In this document: piece after piece, positions 8,801 through 18,315 of the stretch
How positions within the stretch are numbered: position 1 is the stretch's first letter
How the letters are laid out: every line of letters begins with the position of its first letter
DNA from: Cafeteria roenbergensis
Lineage: Eukaryota > Sar > Bigyra > Bicosoecida > Cafeteriaceae
Assembly: GCA_008330645.1 (NCBI GenBank)
Contig: VLTN01000118.1
Coordinates: 1 to 28,356, forward strand
Direction of reading: 5' to 3'
Length of the DNA stretch: 28,356 bases
Position numbers and translations under genes: made by a program
The notes under the pieces: model-generated
The model's database searches: none
The model's input: only the letters and a program-made list of their open reading frames with translations
Told to the model about the DNA's origin: nothing

Positions 8801-11353
8801 CCTGCAGCAAGAAGAGAATCCCGACCGAGGGCATGCTGCTCCGGAGGCTGCGTGACGAGGACCAATTCGACGATGTGGACTTTGTTCAAGCGACGTTTGA
8901 TGTACCAGCACGACCTGACGGACTTCGTTGTACGATTCGACTACTTGTCCAGTCGTCCACTTCGCGTGGCCCAGCTGTGCCTCTCGCTGCTCGTCACATT
9001 TGTGCTGCATGCAAGGCTGCTTGCCGTCTTTCGCCCTGCCACGGTGACAGACTTTGGCTTGGGGGAGATTCTTTTGCTGGCAACTGCGTCTGGAGTTGCG
9101 CAGGTCGTTGTGCGCTGGAGTTTGCGGCTGCTCTCAAGCTGGGCAGGCGAGTCGGCCTTCCGGCGCAAGCACTTCCACGTCTGGCAGGAGCTGGCTTTCC
9201 GTCAAGCTGCCGAGGAGGTCTTGGTGCCGGTATTGATGCGATTCCAACGCTCACTGGTGCAAGACTGGAGGCTTGCCCTGTATGTCTTGGGGCGACGGAA
9301 TCTGGTTGGCACCCACCCAGAGACCGACGCCGCTGCGGAGGCCTCAGATCGCACAAGACGTCCCTGCGCCGTCGAACGCCAAGCTGGCTCCTCGGCAAGC
9401 TCGCACTCCGACCAGGGGAACGCCACAGTCTCCCTTGCCAATCCCGCCGCTGGTCTGTCCACGAGATCCGGTTCATTGGTTTCGAAGGCAACAGCTCGAT
9501 CACAGAACCACGTGCCAGAGCGGCCAGGTTTGTCCAGGAACATGACGCACTTGCGCCAGCCGCGCTCACCGGTGCCTGCCCATGGTGGAAGGCCGACCAG
9601 TGTACCCCAGCAAGCGCCTCGCGGGGTGCGATGGGCGTCGGCTGCGGAGGCAGCTGGCGGAATTGTGTCTGGACCATTCAAGACCCCATCGCAGCCATAC
9701 CACGACAGCCCAACAATGCTTCAACGCGCTGCTTTGGCAGCGCTTCACGACCATCGAAGCGAGCGCGAGGTCTGGCAAGGAAATGCTCTGACACGTGGCC
9801 TCCGCTTGAACCTCGAGTGTTCCGGCTCTGGTAGGCGGCTCGCTATCGGCGGCGGGTGTTGCCGTGGCACGCTCGATGAGGTTGCCAGGTTTGACCGGGA
9901 CGAAGCGCTTGCCAGCCTTAAGGTGCGATGGGCAAGCGACGCCGAACCGTCCGTAGTGGACGAAGCTCTTTATGGGTGGGTTCACGTGCCTGGCTCGTGG
10001 CTGCGGCTGCCGTGCGTTTCGCTCTGCCTTCGAGTTGTTGGCCGTCACCCTGACCAGCGGATGAGCTTCATAAGGCGCGCGAGAGCTATCCGTGGCCGTG
10101 CAGACAGATGCTGTTGGGTTGGCAGGTCGGAATATGACGAGTTTTGCGATCTCGCTCCAAGGGCCGTGAGCCTCAGCAGCGGAGATCACGTTGGCAGTGC
10201 AGGCTTGGACGACTGGCAATCGCTGCCCACTCCGGCGAAGTTTCGCATTAGCTGTGGATGTTTGCGCATCTCGTGTGCCGAGCCAGTCCTGGAGCCGACT
10301 GGGCAGACGCTGGGCCCGGACCGGCTGCACAAGACACCGGACGTCACAACAAATCCCTTGATTGTGACGGCCCATGGGCGTGGCTCTTTGCGTCCGAAGC
10401 ACGGAGGCACGCCTGTCTCCGCCTCGGTTGCAGGCGCAGCCCACAGCGCCGAGCTAGCTCGAGGGAGATCCTTCTTGGACAAGCTGAGCACTGCCATCCA
10501 GGCTGCCCAACGCCACCCGCGCCTTGTCAGAGTTCGGCAGCAGACTTGGGCCGCGAGGCCTCGCCGGCGGGCTTGTGATGCCTCCGTCGAGCATGCCACG
10601 TGGGGTGCGCTCGTTGTACTCGTGGCCCTGTCAGCATGGGCATGCGTCATTCTGGAGCAGAGCATGAGCGATGCTGATGCCTTGGTTTGGGCCGCCAGCT
10701 TTTGGGCTTCTCAGGCATTGGTGCTTGGCTTGGTCATCCCTGCAGCCATCGCAGTGCGTGTTGTGTGGGACCTGGCGGCTGCCCCTGCATGGGGTGTGTG
10801 CGTCAGCTTCCCATGCTGTTGCGCATGCTGCTCAGGTCATGCAGAAGCGAGGCCGTTTGGCAGCCTGACAAGCAGCCTGAAGCATGTGTCCTTGGCACGA
10901 GCCGCCGGTATCGCTTCGGGCCTTGGAAGTGATGACGCCATCGTCACGTTGAATCGCTCCGGAGAGCTCGGGCATGCCTTGTCCCGGTCATTTGCACAGC
11001 GTGAGCCAGACGCGGTGCAGGGCCGTGGTGATCAGGCGTTCCCGATGTCAGTTTGGCTGCGCGCGACAAGTGCTGCAATGTCGCACCAGTACGTGTACGC
11101 CAGGTACCAGGGAGCTGCCGGGAGCACTGAGTTCGCTGACGAGGCGCGAAGACTCGCCGAATCGATGGCTCAAAAGCCGACCTCATGGCGAAGCCGTGAA
11201 GCTGTGGCTTCGCCTCCGAAAGGATCGACCCAACGACCAGATCATGTCGATTCGGCGCTTCGTTCAAGAGTGGCAGCCATGGCGGCAGGGCAGCACGTGC
11301 TGCTCCCTCGCGAACTGGTTCGCATTCGCTCACAGCTCGTGGGAGGCAAGTAG
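5858..11353 (+). CDS. Polycystin-1-like REJ/GPS multi-TM protein, 5' part missing (interrupted by the Ngaro element)
   Basis: A continuous frame of 1831 codons, without introns, ends in TAG at 11353. The N-terminal ~700 residues (to about 7950) resemble the REJ ectodomain of polycystin-1-type proteins: beta-rich, with NxS/T sites and scattered Cys. A GPS motif with Cys/Trp spacing typical of GAIN/GPS domains (CNP...CVRW...GC...CSCN) lies at 8083-8232. TM1 follows at about 8317-8385, then a ~190-residue loop without an obvious PLAT domain. A conserved protist signature (HDLTDF..., SRPLRVAQL) comes before TM2 and TM3 (about 8950-9145). After a ~490-residue soluble stretch, two more hydrophobic segments lie at about 10600-10770, with a Cys-rich run after them. 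The family acts in membrane sensing and is often autoproteolysed at GPS. No signal peptide is present and the first Met after the junction is at 5906, so the real start must lie left of the insertion. Function here is inferred. Confidence 0.75.
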   Translation, partial: QVETAAQQFATKCPIDMTTHEGPTLQVAPDVLASGIDSTILFTLTVTSEYWPDPTWRNASKWQAVPLMKSSASVRLTVLHIEANAPAIRLVSSSPAARLASGQIQAVVGSKLRFEAFSPSGHLSGEALRWDLSAFSSSGLARPVPAAFASPTAGSRFCLVDTSLFPPGSLARISVTLQGFSDVPLLASQQLLMDRPPDSGVSSITPPQGFAGVTRFTIESLGWQDEPEDHPVSLSVVVHSSGRRYDSNDPRLDAAAVLVPAQSGPTLTFTLPVPSGLDTATPAPWTVSVGVVATGRNGAKSVSWLDVELSVPEPARAPRAEVPAFILSALRDAIAPMHRAGEYKMAIGQFRSSASLLNWASRNQTERECGFGEVTSQESQLRAYLANSTVQYCEQLPPSVGVNALCAASLQEVIMSASSSSWESVNIALTFVSSRLLGAEGINGKLASSTKIALATGVVNILSSAVAASNSNPSRGGSIANAVVPRAVGAAEQLARALTVDSQLGDTPISIAVRPLLALSCTVADGAPAAETKPPSGMVFTAGLISDGNSSAPVFEPGPARPALSRNLQAVDKPPAGIALQVLADADRSVWQSGAVATLIRWPVSIHSNSGLDSIVLQLRSRVESAVRRPVEWAAPSNGGVLSSPVFHVNMQSRSGVAIAGGKFLLSMPIDLSEACITALSPPVQGKTLPSSKRHPPSLASRMLASKKPAWRLLGSYDGTTPQAADVETATLSPAPSPLVSACNPVAGECVRWDEDAGSWSAAGCTTLNISAGSIHCSCNAFGDYSSVLLPAPGSEQGTFRSPSNGLRPLAVHSATAVSSHVLGLLVLASIALVVACLLDFAQARKFAMALARDPEVRFISAMHRAEVSQLSKLRKPSRDTRPFVRSGDSLVHLKHAGPTRAIRGRGAQKLSLIPEVGQARGIEQVTWGKASDAASLPLAKALLAAAPGLTGLSGHSEPGASMPRRLDSMAGSAWQRRSAVPAARRESRPRACCSGGCVTRTNSTMWTLFKRRLMYQHDLTDFVVRFDYLSSRPLRVAQLCLSLLVTFVLHARLLAVFRPATVTDFGLGEILLLATASGVAQVVVRWSLRLLSSWAGESAFRRKHFHVWQELAFRQAAEEVLVPVLMRFQRSLVQDWRLALYVLGRRNLVGTHPETDAAAEASDRTRRPCAVERQAGSSASSHSDQGNATVSLANPAAGLSTRSGSLVSKATARSQNHVPERPGLSRNMTHLRQPRSPVPAHGGRPTSVPQQAPRGVRWASAAEAAGGIVSGPFKTPSQPYHDSPTMLQRAALAALHDHRSEREVWQGNALTRGLRLNLECSGSGRRLAIGGGCCRGTLDEVARFDRDEALASLKVRWASDAEPSVVDEALYGWVHVPGSWLRLPCVSLCLRVVGRHPDQRMSFIRRARAIRGRADRCCWVGRSEYDEFCDLAPRAVSLSSGDHVGSAGLDDWQSLPTPAKFRISCGCLRISCAEPVLEPTGQTLGPDRLHKTPDVTTNPLIVTAHGRGSLRPKHGGTPVSASVAGAAHSAELARGRSFLDKLSTAIQAAQRHPRLVRVRQQTWAARPRRRACDASVEHATWGALVVLVALSAWACVILEQSMSDADALVWAASFWASQALVLGLVIPAAIAVRVVWDLAAAPAWGVCVSFPCCCACCSGHAEARPFGSLTSSLKHVSLARAAGIASGLGSDDAIVTLNRSGELGHALSRSFAQREPDAVQGRGDQAFPMSVWLRATSAAMSHQYVYARYQGAAGSTEFADEARRLAESMAQKPTSWRSREAVASPPKGSTQRPDHVDSALRSRVAAMAAGQHVLLPRELVRIRSQLVGGK

Positions 11354-11553
11354 GCCATGCTTGCCAAACACCCGTGCGGTCACCGCCGCACGGTGCGCCT
11401 TGTTTGATTGCTGCATTGGGGGGCTGCGTCGCGATTGAGTGCATGAATTGCGTGGTCTTCCTCGCCACCGGCATCGAGAGCCTGTGTGGTACGCAACGAG
11501 ACAGATTTGCGACGAGGTTTTGCCCTCAGCCACGGACACACACACCGCTGCAC
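11354..11553. other. Convergent intergenic spacer
   Basis: About 200 bp between the stop of the REJ/GPS gene (plus) and the stop of MCM8 (minus). It must hold both 3' UTRs. No RNA gene, repeat or clear polyadenylation motif was seen. Confidence 0.6.
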
Positions 11554-14500
11554 CTAGGAACTTGACGTTAAAAGCTGGTATAGCCGAGGGCCTTTCTTGA
11601 GGATGTACGACTGCTGGTTGAGGGTCTCGAGCAAGTCCGTGACTGACGTGACCTGGATGCGCAAGTCGGCAACCACTGCGTCAAAGTCCTCCCTTGAGAA
11701 CTTATCGGTTCCTCGCAGTCGTGCCACACGGTTGAGCGCAGAAACTACAGCTTTGACTTGCCGCTGCATGCTCATGCCGCCTGCCCCAACCGACCGGGAG
11801 AAGTCCACGGTTCCCATTGCATCCATTGCGACGTCCAGCAGAGACCGTTGCATCAGTTGAACAACATCCATCGCGTCGCTTCGCGTGACCGTCTCTCGAA
11901 GTTCGATTTTGGCACGAGCCTGCACAAGCCGCACCATGGACTCAAGCTGTCGGGTTGTGATGGGGGTTGTGTCGTCGTCGCCGTGCCGCTGGCGGAGATC
12001 TATGTAAAAGTCCTGCAGCACCAAGGCAGCGGCGGGACTGAGGGAGGGGTGGCAAAACCTTCTCGCATACGCTACGTACTTGCGGAGGAGCGATGGTGGC
12101 ACAGGATCGTCGATCGCAGCCACGGCCCAGCGAAGGCGACGCTCGAAGTCGCCGGAGCCAGCCCGAGACTCCTGGGCACCCGCCAGCCCGCCAAGGCCAT
12201 GGTCAGCCGCTCCGCCGGCAGGCCGGTCGGGTACCTGGCGCTTCGGGGTGCATTCGCAGCCCAACCGACCGCCAAGGCCTCCCACAGCGTCCGGCATCCT
12301 CCCAGCTTGGGAGCGCTGCAGTGCAGCTTCCATTGCGTCTTCTTGCTGTGAGGCAAGCCTGTCGTCTGCAGCAGCCATCCGCCCAGCTATGGCGCGCGCG
12401 ACGCCCCGGAAAGGCAAGCTTGCCAGAGGCCCGTGGGCTCCAGGCCTCGAAGCTGCAGCCTGGTCTGCTTGAGAGGCCGTGGCCAGGCTGCCACACCTCA
12501 CCGCGGATGGCGTTGTCGTTGAGCAGGTTGACTCGCTCAATCCGAGCCTCGGCAGCTCAGCAAGTGCTTGAAGCCGCTCGCGGCCGCCTTCAAGAGCTCT
12601 GGCCGAGTCGTGGAGCGCCATGACGTGGGCAGACAACTGGCGATCACGCTCCTCATCCGGACGGTCGAGGATAATAAAGAGCAGGTCAAACCGGCTCAGC
12701 AATGCCGGGTGCATTCGAAGGTTCTCGGTCACTGTCTTGGAGCGGTCGTAGTGGCCGCCGACTGGATTGGCAGCGGCGAGTACAGACGTCCTTGCACTGA
12801 GAGACGCGACCATCCCTGCTTTGGCAATCGAGATGCGCTGTTGCTCCATCGCCTCCAGCAGCGCTTGATGCTCCTTGCCCATTTTGTCGAACTCGTCAAT
12901 GCAGCAAATGCCCTGGTCAGAGAGAACCAGCGCGCCTGCCTCGAGGCCAAAGTCTCCGCTGTCGGGGTCCCGCACCATCGTCACAGTAAGCCCACTGCCA
13001 GAGGCAGTGTTTCCGCAGACATACACGCCCCTCGGCGTGAGTCCCGAAACTGCTCGGAGCATCTGACTCTTGCCAAGGCCCGGGTCGCCAACGATCAACA
13101 CATGGGGGTCACCGCGGACGCGTAGCTTGAATCGGTCGCTGCCTGCACCGCCCCGCCCACCGCCGGCCAAGGTCGGGGCACCTGGTTCTTCGGCGGCTCC
13201 AAACTCTGCCATTGCTGCGGCCGAAGCAGCATGCGTGCCGCCGAAGAGACCGAGGCAAAGAGCAGCTTTCACGGCCTCATTGCCGTAGATTGCGGGACAG
13301 AGAGATGCCACGACTGCAGACGCGAACAGAGCACAACCGACTTCGAAAGGCCAGCAAGTTGCGGGGGCGGGTCAGCCGCAGCAGAGGCTGACGCTTCGGG
13401 CAAGGCACAGCAGAGCTTCCTGCAGCTGTCTGCATCCGAGAGACAGCGACGCACTCGACATCGCCTCACCCAAGCTGAACGGGTCCCTGTGAGATGCAAT
13501 GGCTCGAACAAGCTCGAGCTCCCGTTCGCTAAACTGCTTGGAGTCTCCGCTCCCGCTTCGCGACACCTTGGCAGCGACCACCGAGTGCGCCTCCATGAAC
13601 AAGATGAAGAGATGGCGTGCGCTTCCAGCACTCCGTCCGGCAGCCACATCCGCGTTGACCGAACGAATCATTCCTGAGACGTGCACAATGTCTCCGGGCA
13701 CGCATGTGTCCACCAAGTCCTCGGTCAGCTCCACATCGACAGACCGCGGGACGCGCCCCGCATCTGCCACATCCGTCTCAACCTCCTGGATCTTGATTCT
13801 CTGCCAGTCTACTGTGACGGCGGAGTCTCGAAGCGGCTCAAACTTGGACGACCTGCAGCCTCTCGTTGCCAGGCAACGCGTCGGTGGCTCAAACTTTCCT
13901 TGGTCAAACCGGCACTGAACTGAAACCCGGCACTTGGCACACTGAAACGCCATGGCGACGACCAACGGTCGAACGGGCCCCACTCGAACAACATTGCCCT
14001 GGACTGCCATGAAGGAATCTGCGGACAAGGGTGGGCGCGAAGGGCGACGACCCTCTGGGGGTCGCTGCCCGAGCTTGCCGACAACGCAGCCGCGGCCTTG
14101 GGCCAGGCTCGCCAGCCTCACCTATCGCATCCGCCTTGATGTCCCGAATCGGGCGAATCGGGCGAACGTTCTGCACTCGAGCGAGCATTTTTACTGGCGG
14201 AGTATAGGGCGGCAGCTGGAGTGCGCGGTAGCCGCACAGGCTGAGGCTCATGGATTTGAACACCACAGTTGGCTCGTCCCTGCGCTTGAGGCAGACGGAG
14301 GCCGCGGAGGCGGGTGGTGAGGTCATCCATTTCAACCGAAGCCAGCAGCGGGCAGCACTGGCGCGAAGGCCGCCTCGACACTCGACCCGCTTGGTGCCTC
14401 TTGGCACCGACCCGCCCGCCCCTGCATGCTCCCGCGTGAGCCGGGCACATTCCTCCCATGGCACCGCGCCCTTGCTCACCTGAGCGCATTTTCAAGGTCG

Positions 14501-14881
14501 GCCATTGAGCTTCTGGCCACCAAGTCGTCAAAGTTGAAATGGACCACCAGCTCCCGGGCCCAGTCAACCTGTGCACGCGATCAAACCCCACGTGCCGGGG
14601 AGGAAAGCGGTTGCCTTGCCGCGCGTGTCGGAGAGTGGCTCGGCGCTTGCGGCGCCGGGCGCGCGAGCCTCCAACATTGGAGCGCGCCTGCCTCTCACCC
14701 CTTCGATAAGTGGGGCAAGCGGCTCGCGCAACATTCCAAAGAACTCCAGAGCGAGTACCACATGCGGATCGTCCGGCCTGAATGAGGCGTGGGTATCCTC
14801 CGGGTCAAAGTAAAAGTCAAACGCCGCCTCGAACGCTGCGAGCACATCGAACGAGCTGGGGCAGCTGGCGGGTGCTGCCAT
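11554..14881 (-). CDS. MCM8: MCM8 DNA helicase
   Basis: MCM8 is the AAA+ helicase that acts with MCM9 in homologous recombination and replication-fork repair. Exons: 14881-14699, 14568-14480, 14279-14122, 14018-13470 and 13313-11554. Every junction is GTGAG...AG and the phases join exactly. A sixth boundary (intron 12501-12346, 156 nt, stop-free) is likely because it brings the protein from 912 to 860 residues, close to human MCM8 (840). Features: N-terminal domain, OB fold from about residue 145 (FMAVQGNVVRVG), zinc-binding CAKC plus a downstream CxxxxxC, Walker A GDPGLGKSQ (about 401-409), Walker B IDEF (about 464-467), and arginine finger SRFD (about 532). The C-terminus ends ILKKGPRLYQL, as in MCM8 and not MCM2-7. 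No frame damage is seen. The start codon shares a ~220-bp spacer with the divergent transposase gene. Confidence 0.95.
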
Positions 14882-15102
14882 GGCAGCCCCGGGCAGTCGT
14901 CGAAAGCGGGGCCGGCACGCTGCAGGGGTTGGGAAGATATGATCGGGCGCTTGGGAGGCGCAGCGCTCAGGTGGGGGGGGAGGCGCAGGGAGCTGTCGCG
15001 GCTGGCCGCTCTGTCCCGGAGCCAGTCGCTCGCCAGAGGCGAACCATCCGGTTGCAGAGCACCAAATGGTTGCAGAATGCAAATCGCGACTTTGACGGGC
15101 CC
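14882..15102. promoter_or_regulatory. Probable divergent promoter region between MCM8 and the pogo-like gene
   Basis: The two start codons point away from each other across about 220 bp, so both promoters and 5' UTRs should lie here. No TATA box or repeated operator was recognised. The plus frame stays open leftwards to 14782, so the exact start of the transposase gene is a choice: the ATG at 15103 is preferred because it avoids antisense overlap with MCM8 exon 1. Confidence 0.45.
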
Positions 15103-18063
15103 ATGCTCGCCACCAAGGCAACGGATCGGCGGCGGTCCTTGCCCAGAACCAAGAAACACATTGCTCACGTTGGGTGGGGGAGGAAGAAGCTCCAAGAAGT
15201 CGGGGAATACCTCGCAAAGTTGGTCGAAAGTTCAGCACATTTCTCTTGGCCGTCCATATGCGAGGCCACAGGGGTTCCCGAGTCCACCATCCGGTCGAAA
15301 TATGGCAGCATGCGGAATTGGACGGCGCCTGGGCTGCGGGCGCGGGCGGCCGAGCTGTCATACCGGCCTGACTCGACGGTGGATCACGAGTTCGTTGTAG
15401 TGAGTCCCCTCGCTGCCCGCCTTGCAGACTTGCCCATGAGACGCCGCCCATGGACATTGTGTATTTTGTGTGTGTTCATGTTGCAGGCGTCGCTGTACGG
15501 CGATATCACTCTGCTGCGGAGCGTGATGCCCGGAGACAGCTTAGCCGTCATTCGCACTGCATGCGCCTGCGCGCGCAGCAACTGCTTGCAGCTGCTCTTG
15601 ACGGAGGGAGATGATCAGCCAGTCAAAGCGGGTCTCAGCCCACCGGCGCTGGACGCCCTGGTCAGGCGCTACACCGAGGAAGAGACGACCGACCCTTTTG
15701 GCAAGAGGCTGTGGCGGCGCATGTCACGGCGTAGGGAGTTCTCCCGCTTGCAGCTGTTGCACACGACGGCGAAGGTCGGGTCGCGCAGCGACGCGGAGCA
15801 GCTTTCAGCTGCGGAATCCTACACTGAGGTGTTGAGTTCTGAGCTTGCTCGTGTCGGGAGGTGCTGAGATGTGTACCAACTGGACGAAGTGTGCCTGCAG
15901 TGGCTTCGCATGGACGAGAGGTTCTTGCCACTTGCAGAAACTCGTCGTCGCATGGACCAGGTCAAGCTGGGCGGCACGCGCGAGTCGATTACCATGCTTC
16001 CGATCATCAACTGCGAGTCCACCCGCTGCGTCATTTGGGTTGCCAAGAGCACCAAGGCCGCGGACGACGCACGCAGGCAACTAGCCGCTGGGACACTGCT
16101 GGCACCGACGGTCGAAGCAGCGGAGGGCATCAGCAGAGCATCGAAGGACTCCGTTCGCGTGCTCTCTGCCTGCACGGACTCTCCCGTACCCCCGCCAGGC
16201 AGCCCCTCAGGTCCCCTGGGCACTTGTGGACAGACGTCAGAGATTCATCTCACAGCCGAAGACCATGCCGAGACCATTGAAGAGCCGGCTGATCATGCCG
16301 ACGACGGTGACGACGACGACTGTGACGCTGACTCACGTGCCGCCGACGACACGATTGATGATGACAACGGCGACGGAGCGCCTCCCCCGCCCGCCATGAC
16401 AGCAGCAGCAGCATCTGCCGCTGTGGCAGGGGCGACTCCGGCGCGGTGCTCGCGTAGCTCGACAGGAACGAGGCGCCGGAAATCGGTCGAGCCGCAGCGC
16501 AGAGCCGCTGTCATGTCGGTGAAGCACATGCCCAGTCTGGCTACCGTCTCCCAAATGCACACGGATGGCACCCTACACCTGTTCTTCGCCTCCAGCAACG
16601 GCTGGGTGACTCGGTCCATCTTCAGGGAGGCCATGCATCGCTGGACGGCGTGGGAGCAGATTCAAGACTCGGACTGGGAGAAACGGCCCAAACTCTTGCT
16701 GATGGACGGCCACGCGGCACACACCGACGTTGCGTCTATCAAGCATCTTCAGGACGTAGGCATGCGGTGTGCCGTGCCTCCTGGCGCCTCCTCGCACATG
16801 TGGCAAGTTTTGGACAACGGGCCGATCGGCGTCTTTCGCAAGGAGTTCGCGCAAATCCGCTTGGGGGCCGCGGCTGCTACTCTTACGGGTGCTGTGCCTT
16901 GCCCTGCGACCATGATTGGGCTCCGCAAGGGCGTTACCAGCCTCAAAGTGTTCGCCGAGCTGGAGGTCGATTCGGGCGAGGGCAAAACTAGCGGCATTTT
17001 TGTTCGACTCAAGGACGCTCGCAAGACGAAAGTGCACCCCTCTGACACGCTGTGTGCAGGGTACCACGCCTGGGTCGCGGCGGCGACTCCGGCCGTGCTT
17101 GCTGGCGGCTTCGTTCGAACTGGGACTTTCGCCAAGGGCTTCACGCCCGACTCAAAGCCCACCTGCGACCCTGAAAAGATCCTCGAACGCATGGAGGCTC
17201 ACCGTGGCGGCTATGACCGCGATGCCATCGCCGCTGCGGTGGTAGAGCGGGCTATGAAGTCGATCTCGGACAAGTCTGTTTTGACGCCCGAATTTACCAG
17301 TCGCATGAAGAAGGAGCTGGACATCATTCGGGTGGCGACGAACTACGGTTTCGCCGACGACGTCGACGGGCCAAATCGAGCCAAACGCATGGCTTTAGAC
17401 CTAGATAATCGCCAATTAGTCGCCCGGACGACAGACGACTTTTTGAGGGGCAACGAGCGCTACGAGCGGCACCAAAGACAGCTCGACGTCACCGACGCGC
17501 ATGTCAATCAGATCGAGGCCCAGGCCCGTGCTGACCATGTCCTGAAGTCGCTCAGGGGGTTGCTGGAGCAGGCCAAGCGGGCCAATGCGAAGGCTCGAAC
17601 CACTTTGAAGACGATTTCTGGCACGGATGTGGCCCAGCAGGCATCCACGTCCCTGGCGATGATCGATTCTGTGCTTAACACCCAGGCAACACCGACCAAG
17701 GCGGCGTTGAAGCGAGACCTGCTTCTCGACTCTCCAGCGGCGAGCCTGGTGATGGACAAGCTCCGTCTCGTCAAGCAGCTGGTGTTCGTGGGTCTTCAGG
17801 TTGCCTCCGTGTCAGGAGCGCTCGCTCCTACCCCTCCTTCACCAGGTGGGCGCCTGCACCGGCGGAAACGCGCGCGCAAAGTCCACAAGCCGCCAGCGCG
17901 CCGTCTCCTTCCCCCGCGCCCACTGTTAGGGCGAGCAAGCGAGCCAGAAGCCCGTCAGCACGGGCACTGGCCGCACAAATGCGTCTCTGACATGTTGTTG
18001 AGGTTTTTGTGCTTGAATGTTGTGCTGTTGTTCCTGGCCGGTACTCGCCAACCGAAGGCTTGA
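15103..18063 (+). CDS. pogo/Tc1-like (DDE_1) transposase-derived protein, in-frame TGA at 15865-15867
   Basis: Exon 1 is 15103-15399 and exon 2 15487-18063; the 87-nt intron has GTGAGT and TTGCAG borders, a multiple-of-three length and no stop. Exon 1 encodes a Psq-type helix-turn-helix (near 15185-15330; GVPESTIRSKYG). A CENP-B-like helical region follows (near 15690-15850). The catalytic core has D1 in YQLDE (15883), D2 in LLMDGH (16705) and D3 in VLDNGPIG (16813), giving DD35D. D1 and D2 are 274 residues apart, well over the usual spacing, because of a ~150-190-residue insert with an Asp-rich run at 16297-16375. A TGA lies five codons before D1 where homologous proteins read straight through, so it looks like a nonsense change and not an intron border. 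TGA is a real stop elsewhere here (FKBP2). No terminal inverted repeats were found. Could be a domesticated gene, a dying transposon or an intact gene with a base error. Confidence 0.75.
15400..15486 (+). other. Stop-free 87-nt intron in the pogo-like gene
   Basis: The donor GTGAGT follows a complete codon; the acceptor TTGCAG is preceded by a T-rich tract unlike the surrounding GC-rich coding DNA. Length 87 (3n) and absence of stops mean retention would add 29 residues without shifting frame. Confidence 0.75.
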
Positions 18064-18315
18064 CGGCCTGGCTGCCACCGCAATCCCACGCAAATTACGC
18101 TCGGCCCAAATGTCCGCTGCCTAGCTAGACCGAGGGGAGGGTCTCACGCGCAGCGGCGGGCATTTTTTCCAACTGCCTGTGCCGTTAGTTGGATGACGAC
18201 TGTGCTGACTTGCAGGCCGCGGCAGAGCCCCGAGTTTCTGCGAAGCAAGGACCGGCTCGGGAGGAGGGCGGCTCGGCGAGCGGCACTCGGGGTCGAGCGA
18301 ATGGCATTGCAATAA
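18064..18315. other. Intergenic region between the pogo-like and TPR genes
   Basis: About 250 bp holding the 3' end of the transposase gene and the promoter/5' UTR of the TPR gene. A CAG acceptor-like site near 18204-18213 could mark an upstream non-coding or short coding exon of the TPR gene. No inverted repeat matching the left side of the transposase gene was seen. Confidence 0.4.

Noticed and set aside
4964-11353. One 2129-codon plus-strand gene
   Set aside because: The first 298 codons run antisense through Gag and the A1 repeat, whose copy also lies at 129-542. Protein-family similarity begins only after 5857. Only 5858-11353 is host coding sequence.
14564-14698. Continuation of the MCM8 exon 1 frame to a stop near 14564
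   Set aside because: A GTGAG donor at 14698 in phase 0 joins exactly to an MCM-like exon at 14568; the readthrough has no similarity to the family.
15829-15868. A 40-nt intron (GTGTTGAG...CTGAG) removing the TGA of the transposase gene
   Set aside because: The length shifts the frame, the donor is not GTGAG and the acceptor is GAG instead of CAG. An 18-nt intron at 15851-15868 keeps frame but is too short. A longer 15731-15868 intron would delete conserved helical sequence.
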